From: Begonia masoniana
Taxonomy: Eukaryota; Streptophyta; Magnoliopsida; Cucurbitales; Begoniaceae
Reading direction: 5' to 3'
NCBI GenBank assembly: GCA_022432975.1
Contig: CM039512.1
Location: 28,629,171 to 28,693,170, forward strand
DNA: 64,000 nt
The stretch's first letter is position 1; each line of letters begins with the position of its first letter. Under the pieces are notes generated by a model. That model ran no database searches, was not told the origin of the DNA, and worked only from the letters and a program-made list of their open reading frames with translations. This document shows positions 11,599-23,895 of this stretch, piece after piece. Made by a program: the position numbers and the translations under genes.

Positions 11599-13523
11599 AT
11601 CACAATCAATTAACAACGACTCCACATATGCATCACAATCAATTAACAACGACTCCACATATGCATCACAATCAATTAACAACGACTCCACATATGCATC
11701 ACAATCAATTAACAACGACTCCACATATGCATCACAATCAATTAACAACGACTCCACATATGCATCACAATCAATTAACAACGACTCCACATATGCATCA
11801 CAATCAATTAACAACGACTCCACATATGCATCACAATCAATTAACAACGACTCCACATATGCATCACAATCAATTAACAACGACTCCACATATGCATCAC
11901 AATCAATTAACAACGACTCCACATATGCATCACAATCAATTAACAACGACTCCACATATGCATCACAATCAATTAACAACGACTCCACATATGCATCACA
12001 ATCAATTAACAACGACTCCACATATGCATCACAATCAATTAACAACGACTCCACATATGCATCACAATCAATTAACAACGACTCCACATATGCATCACAA
12101 TCAATTAACAACGACTCCACATATGCATCACAATCAATTAACAACGACTCCACATATGCATCACAATCAATTAACAACGACTCCACATATGCATCACAAT
12201 CAATTAACAACGACTCCACATATGCATCACAATCAATTAACAACGACTCCACATATGCATCACAATCAATTAACAACGACTCCACATATGCATCACAATC
12301 AATTAACAACGACTCCACATATGCATCACAATCAATTAACAACGACTCCACATATGCATCACAATCAATTAACAACGACTCCACATATGCATCACAATCA
12401 ATTAACAACGACTCCACATATGCATCACAATCAATTAACAACGACTCCACATATGCATCACAATCAATTAACAACGACTCCACATATGCATCACAATCAA
12501 TTAACAACGACTCCACATATGCATCACAATCAATTAACAACGACTCCACATATGCATCACAATCAATTAACAACGACTCCACATATGCATCACAATCAAT
12601 TAACAACGACTCCACATATGCATCACAATCAATTAACAACGACTCCACATATGCATCACAATCAATTAACAACGACTCCACATATGCATCACAATCAATT
12701 AACAACGACTCCACATATGCATCACAATCAATTAACAACGACTCCACATATGCATCACAATCAATTAACAACGACTCCACATATGCATCACAATCAATTA
12801 ACAACGACTCCACATATGCATCACAATCAATTAACAACGACTCCACATATGCATCACAATCAATTAACAACGACTCCACATATGCATCACAATCAATTAA
12901 CAACGACTCCACATATGCATCACAATCAATTAACAACGACTCCACATATGCATCACAATCAATTAACAACGACTCCACATATGCATCACAATCAATTAAC
13001 AACGACTCCACATATGCATCACAATCAATTAACAACGACTCCACATATGCATCACAATCAATTAACAACGACTCCACATATGCATCACAATCAATTAACA
13101 ACGACTCCACATATGCATCACAATCAATTAACAACGACTCCACATATGCATCACAATCAATTAACAACGACTCCACATATGCATCACAATCAATTAACAA
13201 CGACTCCACATATGCATCACAATCAATTAACAACGACTCCACATATGCATCACAATCAATTAACAACGACTCCACATATGCATCACAATCAATTAACAAC
13301 GACTCCACATATGCATCACAATCAATTAACAACGACTCCACATATGCATCACAATCAATTAACAACGACTCCACATATGCATCACAATCAATTAACAACG
13401 ACTCCACATATGCATCACAATCAATTAACAACGACTCCACATATGCATCACAATCAATTAACAACGACTCCACATATGCATCACAATCAATTAACAACGA
13501 CTCCACATATGCATCACAATCAA
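11599..13523. repeat. 33-bp minisatellite, 58 copies, right LTR of F
   Basis: CGACTCC recurs every 33 bp exactly from 11617 to 13498, giving 58 copies that look identical by eye. Only the 33-bp variant is present, unlike the mixed array of the left LTR. This points to recent amplification from one variant. The 700-residue open frames crossing it on both strands follow from the repeat length and are not proteins. Confidence 0.97.
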
Positions 13524-15185
13524 CTAACGATGACTTCACATCTACATAACTTCACACACGTACCTACGACTCACAACCTGCATACCATGACCAACTAACG
13601 ATGACTTCACATCTACATAACTTCACACACGTACCTACGACTCACAACCTGCATACCATGACCAACTAACGATGACTTCACCTCCACATCACATCACACA
13701 CGCACCTACGACTCACAACCTGCATACCATGACCAACTAACGATGACTTCACATCTACATAACTTCACACACGTACCTACGACTCACAACCTGCATACCA
13801 TGACCAACTAACGATGACTTCACCTCCACATCACATCACACACGCACCTACGACTCACAACCTGCATACCATGACCAACTAACGATGACTTCACCTCCAC
13901 ATCACATCACACACGCACCTACGACTCACAACCTGCATACCATGACCAACTAACGATGACTTCACCTCCACATCACATCACACACGCACCTACGACTCAC
14001 AACCTGCATACCATGACCAACTAACAATGACTTCACATCTACATAACTTCACACACGTACCTACGACTCACAACCTGCATACCATGACCAACTAACGATG
14101 ATTTGTCATTCACCCATACCTACACAAGACTCATAACATAAACACAACTAGCCCACGACCTACACAAGATTCACAACCCTACACAAGACTACCCACAACC
14201 TACCACGGATTCACAACCTACACGACATGCCCAACTAACGACAACTTCTCGCCCACATCCGTACCCACAACCCGCCACGGATGCAAGACTCACAACATAC
14301 AACGAACAATGACTACACCTACACATACGTACATATGGCCACAACACACACAAGGCTCACCAAACCCACAACCTATGCACAACTGACCCACAACCTCTGC
14401 GACAACTTCTCGCCCACATCCGTATCCACAACCCGCCACGGATGCAAGACTCACAACATACAACGAACAATGACTACACCCATACGTACATATGGCCACA
14501 ACACACACAAGGCTCACCAAACCCACAACCTACGCACAACTGACCCACAACCTCACCAGACTCACCACCTATGCAGAGATGGCCCACAACCTGCACAGGA
14601 CTCACAACCTACCCACAACTAGCCCACAACCTCACCAGACTCACCACCTATGCAGAGATGGCCCACAACCTGCACAGGACTCACAACCTACCCACAACTA
14701 GCCTACAACCTACACCGAACTCACAACCTATGCAAAGTTGGCCCACAACCTGCACAAGACTCACAACATACCACTAACGACGATTTCACATCCACATCAC
14801 CTCACACACGTACCTACGAACCCCAACCTGCATTCCATGACCAACTAACGCGACTTCATCTCCCCATCACATCACACACGCACCTACGACTCACAACCTG
14901 CATACCATGACCAACTGACGATGACTTCACATCTACATAACTTCACACACGTACCTACGACTCACAACCTGCATACCATGACCAACTAACGATGACTTCA
15001 CCTCCACATCACATCACACACGCACCTACGACTCACAACCTGCATACCATGACCAACTAACGATGACTTCACATCTACATAACTTCACACACGTACCTAC
15101 GACTCACAACCTGCATACCATGACCAACTAATGATGACTTCACCTCCACATCACATCACACACGCACCTACGACTCACAACAAGC
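13524..15185. repeat. Mixed 71-, 40- and ~159-bp repeats, right LTR of F
   Basis: 71-bp units run from about 13524 to 14100. A roughly 159-bp tandem duplication, with GCCCACATCCGTA and CCGCCACGGATGCAAGAC, lies at about 14245-14540. Forty-bp units follow to 14760, then more 71-bp units to 15180. All lie on the intron side of the donor match at 15244-15252. Confidence 0.8.
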
Positions 15186-15191
15186 AAACAA

Positions 15192-15252
15192 CTGTGGTGT
15201 AGGCCCTTCTGGGTGACTCTCAAACATTCTCAACCACACTACTACTTACCTG
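15192..15252 (-). other. Orphan donor half of intron-like module, right LTR of F
   Basis: The donor match CAG|GTAAGT is the complement of 15244-15252 and the box CCTACACCACAG is the complement of 15192-15203, with a CCC-AGAA-GGG hairpin between. The acceptor half was lost when the 33-bp array replaced that segment. Confidence 0.55.
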
Positions 15253-16050
15253 GCGTCTTAGGTTGCTGAGGATGTTCGGTTTCTTGCCCACCTACGGCTC
15301 GACCTACGACAAAAATTTAAACTTCATCAAAATCAAGCTTACATTCACCAATTACTCTCAAACTACTATTTCTAGCCTAATCCAACTAAAACCTAACTAA
15401 ACGGGCCACTAATTTGGGTTCGGTAAAAACCGACCTGAAACTTCAAACGTGCATAACTTTCGCGTCGGTTATCGGAATCGAACGATTTCAGCGGCCACGC
15501 ACTCCTCTAATAACCTATTTTAACATACCAAAATGAATTTTAAAACAAATAACCCTAGCTAGGTCAAAATGGCAAAAACCCGAACTGCCCTTTAATCGAA
15601 AATTTCCCCCTCTTCGATTTTCCATCAATTTCCACCCAATTCCTCACCAATCGACCACCTACACCTCCAATTTGAATAATCTAATCAAAATCCCGAGCTA
15701 CACACAGCAAAACCAAAATGCCCCAGATCGGAGCCCTCTGATTTTTTCCCAAACGGAGCCCATCACGACAAGGCGATGAAAGCCGGTCTAAGGGTCGGCA
15801 AACCCACGCCGGAAACAACCTAAATCGGCCAGTGATCGGAGCTCAATCGAGCTCGTCACTCCCGGTCTCCAAGAAAACCGAAAACAGGGCTAAAACCAAC
15901 TTACCGGTTCGGTTCGTGCGAGGAGTCAGCCGGAAGCTCCTCGTCGCCGTCGTCTGGCCGGAGACGTCGAGGAATCGCAGCGGTGAACGGCCGTCGATCG
16001 TCGCGCGTCTCCTTCCTCTCCCCTGCTCCGTTCTCTGCCCGCGAAGAACG

Positions 16051-16087
16051 ACAGACGAATGGCTTCTTCACGAAGCCGTTCGTCTGT
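16051..16087. repeat. U3-side hairpin, right LTR of F
   Basis: Arms of 16 bp (16051-16066 and 16072-16087, core ACGAATGGCTTC) have one mismatch and a 5-base loop. This is the counterpart of 10864-10892, with longer pairing. Confidence 0.85.
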
Positions 16088-16278
16088 TTTAAAAAAAAAA
16101 ATTTAATGTTTTAATTTTTTTAATTTATTATTATTTTTATTCATATATTTAATTTGAAATCTTTTTTTCAAATAAAATGTCAAATTTCAATAAGCTAATT
16201 AACCCGTTAAAATCTCTCACGAAATCCTAACAAAACTTTTAATTTTATTCAATAAAATTTTTGGGTTATTACAAGATC

Positions 16279-18314
16279 AACATATCATCATTCTCCCATG
16301 GCTTTCATTACTAGATTATATAGGAAAAAATGAAGTACTTGTAAGAATATAACATCATTTGAGACAAAACATCTATAGCCGTTTGAAGACGACAATACTC
16401 AACAAAAACACCTTGTAGTGATTTATTATCTAATTGTGTATCTTGAGGACGAACATTAACATATACTATAAATATTCTTGGTTTGATAAGAAATAAAGAA
16501 TTATTGGTAAAAGTATATTGTATGAAATCTTACTATTGAGAACAGATGAGGGCATGCGGTTAATTAGGAAACAAGTTGTGGAAATTGTGTTAGAATTGTT
16601 TTGCAACATGCATCTAATATAAAAGACCTCTTTTTGTTTCAAAGAAGGTGTATATTTTTCCTTCCTGCCACACTATGTTGAAATGTCATGTCAGCGCACG
16701 AGTTTTGATGAATGATGCCATTATGAATCATTAAAGATTAAAAAGAGTTAGAAAGATATTTTTGGCATTATCACTTCACAAATTTATGCAAAGAAATATT
16801 AAATCGAGTTTTAAAATTAGCACAAAAGGCACATAAATGAGAAAGGATGAGATTTCATTAAATAGAATCAGGTTACACAAGAATAGTCATAAATAAAATT
16901 AACAAAATATTTAAAACCTATTTAAGACACAACAACAGTACACGAACCCAAAACATTTGAATGAACTAACTCAGACAATAAACTAGCTCGTAATTGATTC
17001 CGGGATAAGATTTCAAACGACGATGTTTAGCAAACTGACATATCTCATAATCTAAACTAGATAAATTACTAAACTTATGATACAATTTCTTCAACACTTA
17101 GAGAGAGGATATCCTAATCGATAATGTAATTCAAAAGTAGTTACTATTCTAGTACAAACAATAGGTCACCTCATTTGTGTGTCAAGAATGTAGAGATCTC
17201 CAAATTTGTGTCTTTTACTAATAATCTTCTTTTCTGTAAGACCGTAGAAGAGGTGATGGTCTATAAAAAATAAGACGCAATAATTAAAGGCACGAGTCAG
17301 TTTACTCTCATAAATTAAATTAAAAGATAAACTGTGGTAGATTCAATACAAAGGAAAAAAAATCAATAGATTAGGTTTAATTTTATCAGAGCCAAAAACA
17401 CAAGAAGTTGACCCATTATCTACAATAACTTTAGAAGAGAGGGTTTAGAGTTACTCATTTGTAGGAGGAAAGAAGACTTTTATCTGGGTCATATGATTTC
17501 TGGCACCAAAATCAATGGCTTATTTTGAGGAGGAAAGAAGACTTGTATTTAGGTTACTTGACTCAGCGTGTGTAATTGAAAATGATGAAGACTTAGACGA
17601 TTCAAATCTAGTATTTGTAGTTGGGATATGAGCATGTTAATGTTTTTTCCCTTATTTTGTAATTTTCTACAAGTGCACTTTGTAGGGCCTGGCTCATGAC
17701 AATAATAACATATAATACCCACTTGTATGTTTATTATTAAGAGTCTATCATGATGGTTTGGTCTTCCTCCTTTGTTACTTCGTTCAGTACCATATCCATT
17801 ATTTCAAGTAACAAGATCACTGGTAGACTAAATTGATGAAGTACTTTCTATGCGAAGTACCCTAGTTATTACCGCTTGTAAAAAAGATATTTCCGAACTA
17901 AAGAGTATTTTAGATTTTGTAGTGTGAATCTTACAATGAAGGCTAGCTAATAGACTCATAACAATCATTTGTTCTTGTTGAGACTAGTCAACTTTTACAG
18001 TGTAACTAAAGGGTAATAAAGTTTTGAGTTCCTTTATTAATCCTCTAAAAATCCACAAAATAGGTTTTCAATGTCCTTATTTCTGGCTTGATAAAAGGTT
18101 TTTAATATTTAATAAATTTAAAAAATATTGACTTTTTATAACACAAAAAAAAGATCTAGATTTCCATCCATTCTTTAGCAACTTCACAATGATTAATGAA
18201 TCCAATTATCTCATTGTTGATGGACTGTAAGAAGAGATAAGCATCCTCCCTCATCCATGTTTGCCTTGAATTGTCTAAACGTCAATCTTCAGTAAGATGA
18301 TTATCTTTAGAAAT
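16279..18314 (-). pseudogene. Copia gag C-terminus, pre-integrase and integrase remnant (element A)
   Basis: Read on the minus strand from 18314, the order is as follows. A gag stretch carries QQEQMIVMSLLASL and, later, KGGRPNHHD. A degenerate zinc knuckle (CYYCHEPGPTKCTC) lies at about 17715-17650, with the conserved histidine replaced by proline. The pre-integrase part has LDYEICQFAKHRR (about 17080-17030), followed by the ELVHSNVLG box at about 16980, which holds the first catalytic Asp position of copia integrase, here read as Asn. An integrase core has HNGIIHQNSC and AGRKNIHLL at about 16720-16640. The end of the integrase region has VRPQDTQLDNKSLQGVFV at about 16460-16400. Stops and frameshifts are frequent. 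No function is expected. Confidence 0.8.
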
Positions 18315-19187
18315 TGATGCAAACCTAAGATATTAGAGATCTTAGACCCAACACACAATGCGGAATTCAAAGGAAATGATGTTTTTATTAATTTGAAAGA
18401 ACAAGAAGAAGGAACTTGACCCCAATCAAAAAGTTAGCGATGGAACCGAAGTTATCAGAAAAGTAGCTAGACCCGAACTAAACTCGTTGGTTGAACTTAA
18501 GCTATCAAGTTCGATCTTTTCAAGAATACACTTGAAGAAGATCAAGTTATAATCCAATAACTTAAGAAGAGAATTATAAGGATCTCACCTCAAAGCAAAA
18601 ACTTCATTAAAATCAATTTATTCAAAAGTTCCCCAAAATATATTACATGCCTCCCTTAAATAGGTAAAGGTATAAATTTAATAAGGTAATAGCATAATTA
18701 GAACTAATAAAATATCCTAATTAGACAATAGTAAAGTTTCTAAAAATAAGAAAAGAAAAATTGTAATTTGGAAAGTGGTGCAAGTGGATGGTGACCGCGG
18801 CAATTAGGTTTAAGTAGCATGAGCCGCGAGTTTATTTCAGATTGTGGGCCTAGCCCAATGGTGTGACACTTGTAAGAACTTTAAAGTTAAAAAGTTTTAG
18901 GTTAGAGCAGTGTCATATTGGGTGACCATTTGGGAAGTCTTTATTTTTGAGACATCTCTTACGTTTTGGGCTTCTTTTCCAATCCTTGCTTCTTCGTCAA
19001 CACTTAGTAATATTACAATTCGTTGCACAGCTTGTGATGATTTCTTTTCTTGGATGTCTTTGATTAAAATTTGTAGTCTTTTTTTTTCTTTAATCTTAAT
19101 CTCGACATTGGTCCTCCTATGTTCATCAATGGATCTTAGCTCTCTATTGCTTCTTGATTGTCATTGGTTGCTCCTTTGACTACATCA
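18315..19187 (-). repeat. Left (3') LTR of element B
   Basis: The LTR is 873 bp and starts TGATGCAAACCTAAG. It matches 47419-48307 throughout, with scattered substitutions and small indels, so it is older than the LTRs of E or G. The end of the pol frame (to 19136) lies inside it. Confidence 0.9.
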
Positions 19188-22100
19188 TTTCCTCCTTTTT
19201 TGAAAAGATTCGTCCTCGAATTTGCATCAAACAAAGATAAGTCACTAACATTAAAAGTAGCGCTTACATTACCATATTCGCTCGGTAAGTCAATCTTATA
19301 AGCATTGTCGTTGATGCATTCCAACACTTGAAAGGGACCGTCTCCTCACGGTTGTAACTTATTCTTTCTTCGCTCCGCAAATCTCTCCTTTCGTAGATAC
19401 ACCCAAACCCAATCTTCAAGTTCAAAGATGATTTCTTTTCTACTCTTGTTGGCTTGTCGTGCATAGTGCTCGTTCTTTTGTATGATGTTTTCTCGAACCT
19501 TCGCGTGTAATTCCCTTACAAACTCAACTTTTTTTTTTTCCATTTAAATCAACAAATTCATTAGAAGGTAATAGTAATAAATCAAGTGGTGTAAGAGGGT
19601 TAAAGCCATACACAATTTCAAATAGTGAGTAAGAAGTAGTAGAATGAATAACTCTATTGTAAGTGAACTCAACATATGGCAAACAATTTTCCCATTGTTT
19701 TAAATTCTTAAAAATTATTGCTCTCAACAAAGTGGATAAAGTTCGATTCACTACCTTAGTTTGTCCATCCATTTGGGGGTGTGCCACGATGGAAAACAAC
19801 AATTTTGAACCTAGCTTATTCTATAAGGTTCTCCAAAAGTGACTTAGAAACTTCACATCCCTATCACTAACAATTGTTTTAGGTAATCCATGTAAACGCA
19901 CAATTTCTTTAAAAAATAAATCCGCTATATGTGTAGCATCATTAGTTTTAGAACATGCTATAAAGTGTGTCATTTTACTAAATCGATCCACAACCACAAA
20001 AATACTATTCTTACCTCCTTGTGTTCTTGGTAAACCTAACACAAAGTCCATGGAAATATCCATCCAAGGGTGCTCAAGCACGGGTAAAGGACTATACAAT
20101 CCATACGGTTTGATCTTTGACTTTGTCTTCCTACATTCAATGCATCTTTCACAAATAGTTATAACATCATGCTTCATTTTTTGCCAAAAAAAATGTTCTA
20201 TCAAGACATTCAAAGTTTTGTCAATTCCGAAGTGTCTCATTAATCCTCCACCATGTGTTTCTCTAACAAGCAACTCACGTAATGAGCATTTAGGTATGCA
20301 AAGTTAATCTTTTCAAAATAAATATCTATCATGTCTATAATAATCAACACATGCAACTTTCTCACAATCTCTCCATACATGACAAATATCTATGTCTGAT
20401 TCATACAAATCCTTAATAAATTCAAATCCTAACAATTTAGATTGTAGAGAAGTGATTAAAACGTACCTCCTTGACAATGCATCAGCGACTATGTTGTCCT
20501 TACCTTTTTTGTAATGAATGACATATGGAAAGGTCTCGATGAATTTCATCCACTTGGCGTGTCTCTTGTGCAATTTACCTTGCGACTTTAGGTGCTTCAA
20601 ACTCTCATGATCGGAATGAATAATAAACCCCTTGGGCCACTAGTAGTGTTGCCATGTTTGTAACGTTCTTACCAAAGCGTAGAGCTCATTGTCGTATGTT
20701 GGATAATTTAATACCGCTCCACTAAGCTTTTCACTAAAGTAAGTAATTGGCTTCATTTCCTGCATCAAAACACCTCCAATTCCCTTTCCCGATGCATCAC
20801 ATTCGATTTCAAATGTTTTATCAAAATTTGGTAAAACTAGAAGGGGAGCATTAGTTAGTTTCTCTTTTAATAAATTAAATGCATTTTCATGTACTTCGGT
20901 CCAGTTAAATGCAACATTCTTTTTAACTAATTCATTCATAGGTGCTGCAATAGTGCTAAAGCCTCTCACAAATCTCCTATAAAAGCTAGCCAAGCCATCA
21001 AAACAACGTACCTCATTTGCGTTCTTTGGTGTGGGCCATTCTTTGATTGCTCTGACCTTTTCCTCATCTACAGATATTCCCTTTGAGCTAACTACAAAAC
21101 CAAGGAAAGCTACCGATTCCATGCAAAAGGTACAATTTTTAAGATTAGCATACAATAGATTCAATTTTAACACTTTAAATACGGATCTCAAATACTTAAT
21201 ATGTTCGTCAAGTGACTTACTATATACCAAAATATCATCAAAGTAGACCATAACAAATTTTCCAATAAATTGCCTTAAAACATGATTCATTAATCTCATA
21301 AACATGCTCGGTGCATTAGATAGTCCAAACGGCATAACCAACCATTCATAAAGACCATATTTTGTTTTAAAAGCTGTTTTTCATTCATCTCATTTTTTTC
21401 ATACGAATTTGATAATATCCGTTCTTTAAATCAATTTTGGAAAACATATATGCACCATACAGTTCATCAAGCATATCATTAAGGCGAGGAATAGGGTGTC
21501 GATACTTTACCATAATTTTATTTACCGCTCAGCAATCGACGCACATTCTCCAGGTGCCGTCCTTTTTTAGAACCAATATGACTGGAACCGAGCATGGGCT
21601 AAGACTCTCCTTCACTAGGCCTTTCTCTACCAACTCGTCTACTTGCCTTTGAATTTCCTTGGTTTCCTCTGGATTTGCTCGTTACGCGGGTTAGTTCGGG
21701 ATCGTCGCTCTAGGGATAAAATCGATTTGATGCTCGATTTCCCTAAACGGTGGAACTCCTTTAGGTAATTCCTCTAGAAATATGTCCTCAAATTCCTGCA
21801 AAAGAGAGGTAACAGTTATGATAAGAGAATTCGTTAGTTCGTTAGTGGAAAAATAAACATTTTTGTAAAGTAACAAAATCATCTCCTCATCTTTCCTCAC
21901 AAGTCCACTCTTTTTTCTCTCTTCTCCTTCGTTTCTTCTCCCTTCCTCCAATTTATTTTCTTCCTCTTTGCCTTTTTTGCTTTCTTTATTTATGGCTTTT
22001 CTCTCATCGGCTTTTTTGTCTCCTCTTTCTTTTTCGCCTTTTTTCTTCTCTTCTTTCATGCTTGAATTTTTTACTATGCCATTTTTTGTCATTTTTCCCA

Positions 22101-22986
22101 CCTTTTTCATTTAAGCTTTTGTCATTTTGGATCTCCTTGGCAATCCTCTCTTGATCCGCGCTTGCTTCCTACAGTGACAATGGTTTTAGTATTACCAAAC
22201 TCCCATTTTGAGTAAGTGAATATTCATTTTTATAGCCGTTATGCTCAACCGTTCTATCATATTGCCATGGTCTCCCCAATAGGATGTGAGTTGCTTGCAT
22301 TGGCACTACGTCACATAAAATCTCATCTTTGTACTTCCTGATTGATAATGCGATGTTTACTTGTCATGTTATTATAATTTTGCCACAATCGCTATACCAC
22401 TGCAATTTGTATGGCTTTGGGTGTCACTTGGTTTTCAAATTTAACTTTTGGACCAATAACGCACTAGCCACGTTTGTGCAACTTCCGCTATCGATGATCA
22501 TGCTACATACCTTGTTGTTTATATGACACCTAGTATGAAAGATATTTTCCCTTTGGGCTTTGTCGTCGTCCTCCTTAATTTGTACACTTAAGGCTCTCCT
22601 TGTGACTAATAAATCACATTTGACCGGCTCCTCCACATCTACATCACTACAATCTTCGAGTGATGGCATCTCGTTATCGCTTGAATTCACACTTTCTATA
22701 TCGCCATTCTCTAAGAAGACCATCGCACGCTTATTGGGACAATTCCCTGGCATCGATAACACTTGACTTCTCTAGTCCGAGTTAGTGTTGGAACCTCGCT
22801 CTTTCCTTTCGGTGGGTTGAAGTTATTAGCCACGATTTTCCCTTTGTGGTCCTCCCTCGGGTTTGGCTTCTCTCCTTTTTAATTTGGTTTCCACAAACTA
22901 TTTGACGTTGTGTTTATCTTTGCACTTTTTTTGGCATTTAGTTGTCGTTCAATTTTGATCACCTTGTGTAGTAATTCCTTCATGTC
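19136..22986 (-). pseudogene. Gag C-terminus and pol remnant of element B
   Basis: On the minus strand from 22986: the gag C-terminus (MKELLHKVIKIERQLNAK); a zinc knuckle damaged at its centre (CYRCQG, then CPNKR in another frame, about 22760); protease with IDSGSCTNVAS (about 22480); a linker rich in Lys and Glu (22110-21860); RT starting EFEDIFLEELPKGVPP (about 21780); and MPFGLSNAP and YFDDILVYS (21335-21230). RNase H follows with [10 protein letters not shown] and YFSEKL (20800-20700), broken by a stop at 20640 and resuming at 20600. Integrase has a C-X2-C pair (about 20140), MDFVLGLP (about 20040), SDRDVKF (about 19860) and HPQMDGQTK (about 19780). The last frame ends at 19136, 52 bp inside the LTR. 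Several frameshifts and stops make it inactive. Confidence 0.85.
19188..19200 (-). promoter_or_regulatory. Polypurine tract of element B
   Basis: The minus strand reads AAAAAGGAGGAAA, touching the 3' LTR. It is also translated, since the pol frame continues through it into the LTR. Confidence 0.75.
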
Positions 22987-23192
22987 CAAATTGTAACGCC
23001 CCGAACCTGCCCCGGCTCGGTGTTTCACTTTGCTAACCTAACCCACGTTTAAAATAATTTTCAAAAAAAATTATGACTCGGTTTTTGGGTTTTACGAACC
23101 CTCGATATTTGACGGAAAGCGTCCCCAAAATACGTTTAAAAAATGCCGGGAAATGTCGGGGTAAAACAATTAAAATCTTTTTTTTTAAACCA

Positions 23193-23259
23193 GTGGCGAT
23201 CGATCGCCACAATGTGGCGATCGATCGCCACCCTCTCTGGTGCTACAGTGCCAGAGAGG
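23193..23259. repeat. Twin GATCGATC palindromes and hairpin in C
   Basis: The perfect 18-bp palindrome GTGGCGATCGATCGCCAC occurs at 23193-23210 and again at 23214-23231. A hairpin follows with 9-bp arms CCTCTCTGG and CCAGAGAGG (23232-23259, 10-base loop). GCGATCGC and GCGATCGATCGC lie just after, at about 23263-23280. The layout repeats that of D' (GTGGCGA palindrome, then a CTCTCTGG hairpin), though the surrounding sequence differs. Confidence 0.9.
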
Positions 23260-23714
23260 CTAGCGATCGCGATCGATCGCCGCCAGATCGCCTCCCCGAT
23301 CGTCCCGACCTTCACCACTTTTCCTCCAGTTTTTCCCAAGCAAAACATCTCCAAAAATTCTGAAATTTTAACCACACACTCCCGACACCAAATCTTTAAG
23401 TGTCGTAAAAATTTTTGAAAACCGATTTAAAACGTATAATAAAAAAAATAGCGAACGTAACCCGACGTTATTTAGTTAAAAATCAAAACTGGCGGCGTAA
23501 CGCCTAAATTTCTTTAAACCAAAAACCTCCAATTTAATCAGAAGACATATATTTTCAACCCACAAATACTTACGATCATTATCCATCAACATAATCGACT
23601 CACAAACCGTCAAAATAATTATGAAAACATTTACAAAATACACTGTACTAAAACCTTCCACTTTTTCTTACATTCTTTCAAAACCAAAACATTTACAACA
23701 AAACTAGCTATATC

Positions 23715-23783
23715 AAGTCCCACAAAAGACCCGTACCAAGTCCCACAAAAGACCCGTACAAAGTCCCACAAAATACCCGAGGA
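23715..23783. repeat. Three 23-bp repeats in C
   Basis: AAGTCCCACAAAAGACCCGT recurs at 23715, 23738 and 23761 (the third with one change). Confidence 0.9.
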
Positions 23784-23895
23784 AGATGGTAGCCGAGACG
23801 CCCCGACAATAGCCTGCACCAGCGCAACCCGTACTCCTCCGACTGCGGCCTAATCCTCGGCTGTCTCATCTATCTCAGCTGTAAAGAATTCATCA

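Larger units (their letters stand above)
5363..16273 (-). mobile_element. Element F: LTR retrotransposon with giant LTRs and a 252-bp interior
   Basis: The target duplication AGATC at 5358-5362 and 16274-16278 bounds an element starting TGTAACGCC and ending GTTATTACA. The two LTRs are 5363-11085 (including nested solo LTR D') and 11338-16273. The interior, 11086-11337, holds only a polypurine tract (complement of 11086-11099), a conserved leader motif and a primer-binding site (complement of 11322-11333), so the element runs on the minus strand. It has no coding sequence and must depend on proteins from elsewhere. LTR length is dominated by minisatellites that differ between the two copies. 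Confidence 0.9.
11338..16273 (-). repeat. Right (5') LTR of element F
   Basis: It begins TGTAACGCCCCT, matches the left LTR for about 260 bp, and then jumps straight into a 58-copy 33-bp array. The part of the left LTR holding the acceptor half of the intron-like module (about 5632-8605) is absent here. The donor match is kept at 15244-15252, and the inverted box CTGTGGTGTAGG at 15192-15203. The U3-side hairpin is at 16051-16087. Confidence 0.85.

Noticed and set aside
11422..13598. Open frames of about 650-705 residues on both strands over the 33-bp array
   Set aside because: A 33-bp unit without stops stays open in any such frame. Both strands and several frames are open at once, no domain is present, and the frames vanish where the array ends.
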